Below are positions 58,201 to 64,000 of a DNA stretch of 64,000 bases, one piece after another. Positions within the stretch are counted from its first letter, which is position 1. Each line of letters opens with the position of its first letter. A program made the translations under genes and the position numbers. The DNA lies in the NCBI RefSeq assembly GCF_020536995.1, contig NC_068359.1, positions 79,621,867 to 79,685,866 of the forward strand. The letters are read 5' to 3'. Below the pieces are notes generated by a model. The model made no database searches. It had not been told where the DNA came from and worked only from the letters and a program-made list of their open reading frames with translations. The stretch comes from Dreissena polymorpha. Its lineage: Eukaryota > Mollusca > Bivalvia > Myida > Dreissenidae.

Positions 58201-61200
58201 ATTTTCTTCAGCCCCCAGGGAAAACACGCAAGGACTCATGAATAAAGTTTGGGACTCATTGAATTTCTATGGGACTCATTGTTTTCAAATATGTGAGTCC
58301 TGGGACTCATTGAAGCAAACTTCTAGATTAATCACTGTAATCTATTCATCATTTTGACCTTCATTCAAGTTATTATGTAACATGTACTACTGTCAGCTAT
58401 AAATAGTGCAGCTCTTCAAAAGCACTCAAAGGCCAAAGAAATAGATTATTTGAAAGAAACTCTTTGTTTGGCATCTTGATTAGAAAAAAAAGAAAGTATT
58501 ATGAGATACCAGTGTGTTTTTTTAATCATGCAATTATATTTCAGAAGTACTGTACGCTAACAACACATACCGGTACTATGAAATAGGCAACTTTGTCATA
58601 ATAACCTGTGTTTGTGATACATGCTTTTTGCTATTGTATGAACTTTGATGGAAAATGTTACATAATTCCAGCATTACTCACTGGTAACATGTTCCTGTCT
58701 AGGTTACATACTAGTATGCCAAACTGATTTGATGCAGAATGTTAGTGTAGACAGTTAATGTCTATCCATAATCTCTGAGAGATTAAAGATAGACATTAAT
58801 GGTAAATTGGTTGACATAATTGCAAGTTCCTTGCCAGAAAACAATATTGGAGCAATGAGAAATGATTAAGGTGTTCAGGTTTGAGGAGGCGAAACCAGTA
58901 TTTGATGTCTTTGGGGAAGATCTAGAGAACGCTCTAGTACATTACGCCACGGCGAACTTTAAGCAGACTTTTAAGGGCTTCATTAGCGACATATTAATGT
59001 GCTAAAATGTTAACTATTTCACTAGAAACATTAATTATCCCCACGCTTTTTGAAAAAAAGGTGGGGATATTGTGGTTATCTCCGCCGTCCGTCCGTCCGT
59101 CTGTCCGTCCTGGCCACTATCTCCTCCTACACTAAAAGCACTAGAACCTTGAAACTTACACACATGGTAGCTATGAGCATATGTGCGACCCTGCACTATT
59201 TGGAATTTTGATCTGACCCCTGGGTCAAAAGTTATAGCGGTTGGGGTGGGGCCGCGTCAGAAATTATCACTCATTTTTTTAGGTTATTTTACATTGACTT
59301 CTTTATTTCTACACCGATTCACTTCAAATTGATACTGGACCTCTCTTATGACAATACGGTCAATCTCAACCATGCATGGCCCCATTCCCAACCCTGGGGC
59401 GCCCCGCCCACATAGGCCACACCCACCAAAAATTTCCATTTACTATAATTTTTTCATTTCTACACGGATTCACTTCAAATTCATACTGAACTTTTGTTAT
59501 GACATTAGGGTCAATCTCAACTATGCATGGCCCCAATCCCAACCCTGGGGCGCCCGCCCACATAGGCCACACCCACCAAAAAATTCCATTTACTATAATT
59601 TTTTCATTTCTACACGGATTCACTTCAAATTGATACTGAACTTCTCTTATGACATTAGGGTCAATCTCAACTATGCATGGCCCCATAACCAACCCTGGGG
59701 CCCCGCCCACATAGACCACACCCACCCAAAATTGCCTTTACTATAATTTCTTCATTTCTACACCGATTCACTTCAAATTGATATTGAACTTCTCTTATGA
59801 CAATACAGTCAATCTCACCTATGCATGGCCCCATTACCAACCCTGGGGCGCCCCGCCCACATAGACCACACCCACCCAAAATTGCCTTTTACTATAATTT
59901 CTTCATTTCTACACCGATTCACTTCAAATTGATACTGAACCTCTCTTATGACAATACGGTCAATCTCAACTATGCATGGCCCCATTACCAACCCTGGGGC
60001 CCCGCCCACATAGACCACACCCGCCCAAAATTGCATTTTACTATAATTTCTTCATTTCTACACCGATTCACTTCAAATTGGTACTGAACTTCTCTTATGA
60101 CAATACGGTCAATCTCAACTATGCATGGCACAATTACCAACCCTGGGGCGCCCTGCCCACATATGTCACACCCACCCAAAATTGCCTTTTACTATAACTT
60201 CTTCATTTCTACACCAATTCACTTCTAATTGATGATGAACTTCTCTTATGACAATACGGTCAATCTCAGCTATGCATGGCCCCATTACCAACCCTGGGGC
60301 ACACCTAGGTCAAACATTCGTCGTGGGGATACGCGTCGGCCTCTGCCGCGCCATTTCTAGTTTTGATATTATTTTGAACTCAAGACAATCTTGATAATAA
60401 CCTGCCTAAAATCGGCCATACAACAACCTTGAGTCAAGATGATTGTCGTACTGATTTTATGCTAGTTACATTCTTATCTCATAAACAAACTTGACCTGAA
60501 ATATGGTAAAGAGAACAGAATTCAATGTACGTATTTGTCAGGGCCTTCAACATGCATTTTGTTTCAGCTTCTGATATGAACTTATTTTTTCAAGTGTAGG
60601 TCTAACTTAATACAATCCAAAGAGTTTCCCTATTGTATATAAGAGTTTACTGTGATGCTTTACTTGTAAATGTACACACTTTCTCAAAAAGTATTTCTCT
60701 TTTAAGGAATGTAGGTAAAATATGCACATAAAATAATAATCACAATTGTACACTTTTCAATAAACTACAATCATGTATGTTGCTGAATAAGTAAAAATAA
60801 CACATTACCAAAAATTCATTAACATTAAAATTCAGACTTAATTAAATGATAATAAAATTTAATTATTAAGATTAATTTACTCTCATGGTGCCTACATAAT
60901 TGTGGTTTATATATAAAAAAAAAAGAAAAATAACACACACGTTTACAAAATAATTAAACAGGCGAATTACATTAGACATGTGTCATGTTCAATACAAGGT
61001 ACAACCTTGTAGGCACTGGACACGTTTAAATACAAAACTTTTCCACACTTAAAACTCAAATATGCATAAAGCTAGTCACAAATTGTAAAAGCCACGTGTC
61101 TCATTTAACAAGATTCAACTGATTGTTTTTCTACATATTCAGTGCATGTGTCCTAGACAAGTAAAACAAGTTTCAACTGGGAGACTTCAAGCATATGTCA

Positions 61201-63047
61201 GAAGCGAATGTCCTGGTTTAACTCATTGACTGCACAAAATTAATGGCCCGTGTTGACAATTAATTTTGTTTGAACATGTAGATGTATATAAATACGCGTC
61301 TTTCTTTTTGTTAATTGACTAGCAATTTATATACTCTGTTTAGTTTGTCAAATATTAAGTATCCAAATACTCCCAACCATTACGCTTGAAGATATTAAAT
61401 TATTATATCTAAATAATAATGAATACCAAATGATGCAGGCCCAAAAACAAATTAATAATTTAATATTTCTTTCAGTTGCTTGTTTGTCAATAATTTGCTT
61501 AAATATGATGCAAAGACGGTAAGGTTTACATAGAAAAATAATTAATAAAGTAGGGTGACATACGGAAACAGTTTTTAAAATAATTAAGTCACGTTTCATG
61601 TTAATGAAAACTACACCTACATGTACTAAGACTGTGAAAACAATGAATAACAATGAGTAATCCAGACCAAAACACAACGTAAACAATACACCTGCAGTGG
61701 AATGTAAACTGTGCTATAAAGGTAAATGATCTGTGACGTTCTTATAGTGTAGAGTAACCTTGAAACAGTTTAAGCTATCATGCTTTACATGCATGCATCT
61801 AGTGGCTGCGCTTGTAGGTAAAGGCAATTAATCACAAGTCGGATTTCTTGGGGTACATAATATTTTGAGAGTGTGTACCTAGTACTTTTGTTTGTGTGAG
61901 GGGAAGGTTGCTAAACATATGTTAACCCATTTATGGCTAGTGGACTCTCCTGTCCTTCTAAATTTGATCAATTTATTTCCAAAATTAGGGATGTCTAGTA
62001 TTAGGGGTGTCAAATTGGCAAAATCTAAAATCCTGAAAATAAGCCTAGCATGTGGAAGGCCAGTGCCAAAAGAGGGTTAACAGTGTTCTCCAGAAAAATT
62101 TGAGTAGCCAGTTATATTTTCAAAGTAGCCGGCGATTAAGCAATAAAACTGGTGTATTTGCACCATTTCGAGTGATATTTTGGGGAAAAGTAGCCTGCAT
62201 CTAGATAGAATGTAACCGGTGAAATCACCGGCTGACGGTGTTTCCGGAGAACACTGGGTTAATAATTCATTTAATTATGTTAACTGTGTTTACAATACAT
62301 TGTATGTCAAATTAAAATAATTTGTTTTTAAAATGACATTTAGTGACAGAAATCTTTAAATACCTGAACAAAAATCCTCTAATTTATATCAATATCAAAA
62401 GAAGTTTTTGAGGGCCTAAATCCTGAATTCAGGAATAATCTTGAACTTTGACACCTCTGTAGTATATTTATTTCTAAATTTAGAATATTTCTTACAGAAA
62501 TTCCTTTAAGCAAACAGCGCAGACCCAGATGAGACGCCGCATGATGCGGCGTCTCATCTGGGTCTACGCTGTTTGCCAAGGCCTTTTTTCTAGACGCTAG
62601 GCATAAATGGGTTAATATGACATCGGCTTTGTAAATGTTTACAAAATATAATGCACAAAAACGATATTTTTAAGGAAAAGTGCAATACCTTCACCCATGA
62701 AAAGCTTATTTAACAACCCTCACCCAAACATACCAGAACTTTGACTGACGTGTAGTACATGCTTTATTGTTGTTTTAAGTATACTTGCTGCACAAATATT
62801 AAGAAAATTCTCTAAAATGCCAAAGGTTAAATCTATGAATCAAAATATACATGAATGAATCACATATCTCCTCAAAGCTAACCCACAGATTGCAAATGTG
62901 GTGACACAGATAAGGCTGATACATTGTGTACTTTGTTATCTACTACTGGAAAGTACATGTATTAAAGCAAACATACTAACTTTTGGTCCAACTGCAATCG
63001 GGTTTTGATGAGCCAGATAGGGTTGGTTGCAGTGCATGCTGTTACCC
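54328..63047 (-). CDS. SLC25A36: Mitochondrial pyrimidine nucleotide carrier, SLC25A36/A33 type (3' part of gene)
   Basis: Three coding exons are visible in transcript order: 63047-62981, 55896-55631 and 54533-54328, about 178 residues of a family usually near 310. The 5' exons lie beyond the window. The protein exchanges pyrimidine nucleotides across the inner mitochondrial membrane. Carrier signature P-x-[DE]-x-x-[KR] motifs are seen in the second repeat ([10 protein letters not shown]) and third repeat ([15 protein letters not shown], formed across a splice junction). The C-terminus [19 protein letters not shown] closely matches SLC25A36 as I remember it and fits SLC25A33 less well. [13 protein letters not shown] and [13 protein letters not shown] are the usual matrix-helix motifs. 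All three phases agree. The 7-kb intron between the first two visible exons holds two large mobile elements. Confidence 0.92.
54615..54823. mobile_element. Foldback MITE, shortened
   Basis: GGCTTAATGCGCGTGCATAA, ACACAGGCTCATCTGGG and TTAAGCACTGTTTTCCC-like end. In the last intron of the carrier gene. Confidence 0.55.
55009..55372. mobile_element. CAGGGCCCT-type MITE, complete
   Basis: Ends CAGGGCCCTC and GAGGGCCCTG are exact inverses. TAAGC flanks both sides. It contains a poly(A) run of about 35 bases at 55230. In an intron of the carrier gene. Confidence 0.65.
55631..55896 (-). CDS. SLC25A36: SLC25A36-like exon, transmembrane helices 4-5 region
   Basis: 266 nt; acceptor TTTTCAG, donor CACG|GTATGA. 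Encodes [19 protein letters not shown] through [32 protein letters not shown] and [11 protein letters not shown] are clear carrier sequence. Confidence 0.93.
55982..56216. mobile_element. TTAA-type MITE, family C, reversed
   Basis: TTAACCCTTTCCTTCTCAG and GAATGGAAAGGTTTAA ends; the body runs opposite to the 38898 copy (GCTTCATTTCCAACC, TACTGATGAGCATCAAACAG). Confidence 0.6.
57103..58337. mobile_element. Compact hAT-like element with perfect 15-bp terminal repeats
   Basis: The left end CAGTGATTAATCTAG at 57103-57117 is the exact inverse of 58323-58337. TAATCT flanks both sides as a probable target duplication. The left subterminal region repeats GGACGCA/TGCGTCC; the right one repeats GGGACTCATTG three times. 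Such asymmetric subterminal repeats are typical transposase-binding sites in hAT elements. The only ORF is the 198-residue zinc-finger protein. Confidence 0.7.
57408..58004 (+). CDS. Transposon-borne BED/U1-like zinc-finger protein, 198 aa
   Basis: Uninterrupted ORF inside the terminal-repeat element 57103-58337, in an intron of the carrier gene and on the opposite strand. It opens [20 protein letters not shown], a basic N-terminus. A zinc-finger-like segment at about residues 68-120 follows: [20 protein letters not shown] and then [12 protein letters not shown], with a C-x2-C pair and a spaced H pair, like the finger at the start of hAT-type proteins and domesticated relatives such as C17orf113, ZNF862 and KIAA1586. 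The C-terminal 70 residues look helical. No hAT catalytic or dimerisation domain follows. It is probably a DNA-binding remnant or accessory protein of a transposon, and its open frame suggests youth or selection. Expression is unknown. Confidence 0.6.
   Translation: MPPKKVLKLDTKQQTLVNFWRPDTGGHDDSLDLSASVNEEKEQPSASVRDVSQPKKREFLTKWLSMYSWLRFVERTDTHDNFMYCSICDENNAKNSMVQQMHNRNYQNTTLVRHAGHPDHVNAVRAVPQMKQSLAVALQKGSSDKDKAIEVMFKTLEWMIKEDLPLSKFQSLVQLLHDFNVKDLEISVMEVKKGSESL
58755..58799. repeat. Short hairpin
   Basis: TTAATGTCTATC pairs with GATAGACATTAA and TAATCTCT with AGAGATTA; 45 bp. Confidence 0.6.
59038..60361 (+). mobile_element. Helitron-like/pearl-like element, copy 2
   Basis: Same ends (A|TCCCCACGC and CTAGT|T) and the same 3' hairpin as the 44.4-kb copy. 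Seven core units instead of six and a much shorter CTGT run. The aligned core differs at only a handful of positions. In an intron of the carrier gene. Confidence 0.7.
60362..61921. other. AT-rich intronic stretch of the carrier gene
   Basis: No supported gene, RNA or element. The 112-residue minus-strand ORF at 61348-61686 is hydrophobic low-complexity sequence without a family match. Confidence 0.45.
62002..62459. mobile_element. AGGGGTGTCAAA terminal-repeat element
   Basis: Left TAGGGGTGTCAAATTGG and right CTTTGACACCTCTG are inverse, with inner TCTAAAATCCTGAA and CCTAAATCCTGAATTC. TAGTAT is duplicated at 61996-62001 and 62460-62465. It contains a further MITE. Confidence 0.65.
62081..62256. 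mobile_element. CAGTGTTCTCC MITE, innermost of three
   Basis: 176 bp with exact ends CAGTGTTCTCC and GGAGAACACTG; GGTTAA is duplicated at 62075-62080 and 62257-62262. Confidence 0.75.
62981..63047 (-). CDS. SLC25A36: SLC25A36-like exon, second-repeat signature
   Basis: 67 nt; acceptor TTTGTAG, donor AA|GTTAGT. Encodes [20 protein letters not shown] and Q. The exon enters at phase 1 from an exon outside the window and leaves at phase 2. Confidence 0.88.
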
Positions 63048-63470
63048 CTACAAACATAATAAGCTTGATTTAATTAAATGTATTATTATTGATCTTGCGA
63101 GTCTCGCAATAATAAAACTTAAATGCACACAGTGTTGAAAGTTACTCAAAAGTGTGATTTTGGGAACACCTTGGGGGAGGAAAACACCTTTCCTTCAGAG
63201 TTTTTCCAACCACTTTGGGAAAGGGGTCGAGGCTCTTTGGAGTGGACAAAAAAAATCATGTCATTATTTTCTTTTACATCAAGGATTTCGTTCACCATTT
63301 AAAGGTTTATATCTCTGTATTTTTTAAGTTGAATGTTGGTTTGTATAATCCAATCTTAAGCACTTAAAATCCAAGGACACAAAATCTTAACCAACAGAGA
63401 GATTTTAGCAACTGTTCAAATTAATATATGTTTCCCCAAGTCTTTTTACCACATTACATATGGGCTGTAT

Positions 63471-63727
63471 GTGATCTGTGAAAAAATGGGCTTAATGCAT
63501 GTGCGAAAAGTGTTCTCCAAGATTAGCCTGTGCAGTCCGCACAGGCTAATCAGAGACGACACTTTCCACTTTTATGATATTTTTCGTTTCAAGAAAGTTT
63601 CTTTGAAGCAAAATCAAGTAAAGGCTTGAAGTGTCTTCCCTTATTAGCCTGTGCAAACTGCACAGGCTAATCTGGGATGACACATTACGCACATGCATTA
63701 AACCCTCTTTTCACAGAGCGTGGCTTC
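63471..63727. mobile_element. Foldback MITE
   Basis: GTGAAAAAATGGGCTTAATG at left and TTTTCACAGAGCGTGGC at right; arms AGCCTGTGCAGTCCGCACAG and GCCTGTGCAAACTGCACAGG. In the intron upstream of the first visible carrier exon. Confidence 0.7.
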
Positions 63728-64000
63728 AAGTATATCCTATTTACTTGGTTATGAGATGGGAAAATTTTCCTCAGACTTAAAAATTAAACTCAAGTTTTCC
63801 CATTTCATTTTGACATTAATTTTGTCTTGAACCACAACAAACCTTTTATCATATTGGCCACAACAAACCTTTAATCATACTTCTTTATAACATAAACAGA
63901 CCTAATTTCCTATTTCTTGGCCCAATTTCAAAGTCTACAATAAGTATTCAACTGCGTCTTAAAATCACATTCATGAATGAATTTTACAACGACCTTGACA

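Larger units (their letters stand above)
61922..62615 (-). mobile_element. TTAA-type MITE, family A, interrupted
   Basis: Left TTAACCCATTTATGGCTAGT, right GCATAAATGGGTTAA. It is split at TAGTAT by the 62002-62459 insertion. Confidence 0.7.

Noticed and set aside
59348-59746. 132-codon ORF and similar ORFs on both strands at 44.7-45.5 and 59.3-60.2 kb
   Set aside because: They translate 150-bp core repeats whose length is near a multiple of three; open frames occur on both strands.
1-64000. Retrovirus-like, LTR or Polinton-like fossils
   Set aside because: Looked for reverse transcriptase, integrase, capsid and protein-primed polymerase motifs among the long ORFs; none was recognised.

Overview
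The window is AT-rich, intron-rich animal DNA with short exons, GT-AG introns and a very dense load of short non-autonomous transposons. The repeat families (a foldback element built on AGCCTGTGCAGTCCGCACAGG, an 'AGCTCGGCTG...CTCTTGTTT' family, arrays of TCAAGGTCA, and 'TGACCTAGTGACCTAG' repeats) are ones I associate with bivalve molluscs, most likely a dreissenid mussel (zebra or quagga). That assignment is inference from remembered repeats, not a search result. No retrovirus-like, LTR or Polinton-like element was recognised.

Three protein-coding genes and one tRNA gene can be supported. (1) Plus strand, about 8150-19930: five exons encoding a protein of about 189 residues with one SH3 domain and one C-terminal U1/matrin-type C2H2 zinc finger; I do not recognise the gene. 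(2) Minus strand, 42269-33242: a complete ING4/ING5-family gene of 250 codons with N-terminal ING domain, lysine-rich nuclear localisation region and C-terminal PHD finger. It carries two homologous, apparently mutually exclusive versions of exon 4. (3) Minus strand, 63047-54328: the last three coding exons of a mitochondrial pyrimidine nucleotide carrier (SLC25A36/A33 type); its 5' exons lie beyond the window edge. A tRNA-Pro(UGG) gene at 42516-42587 points away from the ING gene and lies about 250 bp from its start codon.

The rest is mostly mobile DNA. From left to right: foldback and hAT-like elements upstream of the SH3 gene (0-8 kb); its introns hold a pogo-like element, 'AGCTCGGCTG' repeats and a large nested block with ERR/SF-1-like half-site arrays (9-21 kb); a 29-bp minisatellite of about 83 copies with higher-order structure (22.4-24.8 kb); a nuclear-receptor-motif-rich repeat zone (25.4-32.6 kb); the ING gene with TTAA-type elements near its alternative exons (33-42 kb); tRNA-derived SINEs, a near-perfect 91-bp palindrome and a 1.2-kb Helitron-like element with 150-bp core repeats (42-46 kb); nested elements and AT-rich DNA (46-54 kb); and the carrier gene, whose introns hold a terminal-repeat element with an intact zinc-finger ORF and a second, nearly identical copy of the Helitron-like element (54-64 kb).

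The most interesting items are the duplicated, frame-locked ING exon 4, the transposon-borne composite nuclear-receptor response elements, the small hAT-like element that keeps only a DNA-binding ORF, and two long hairpins.
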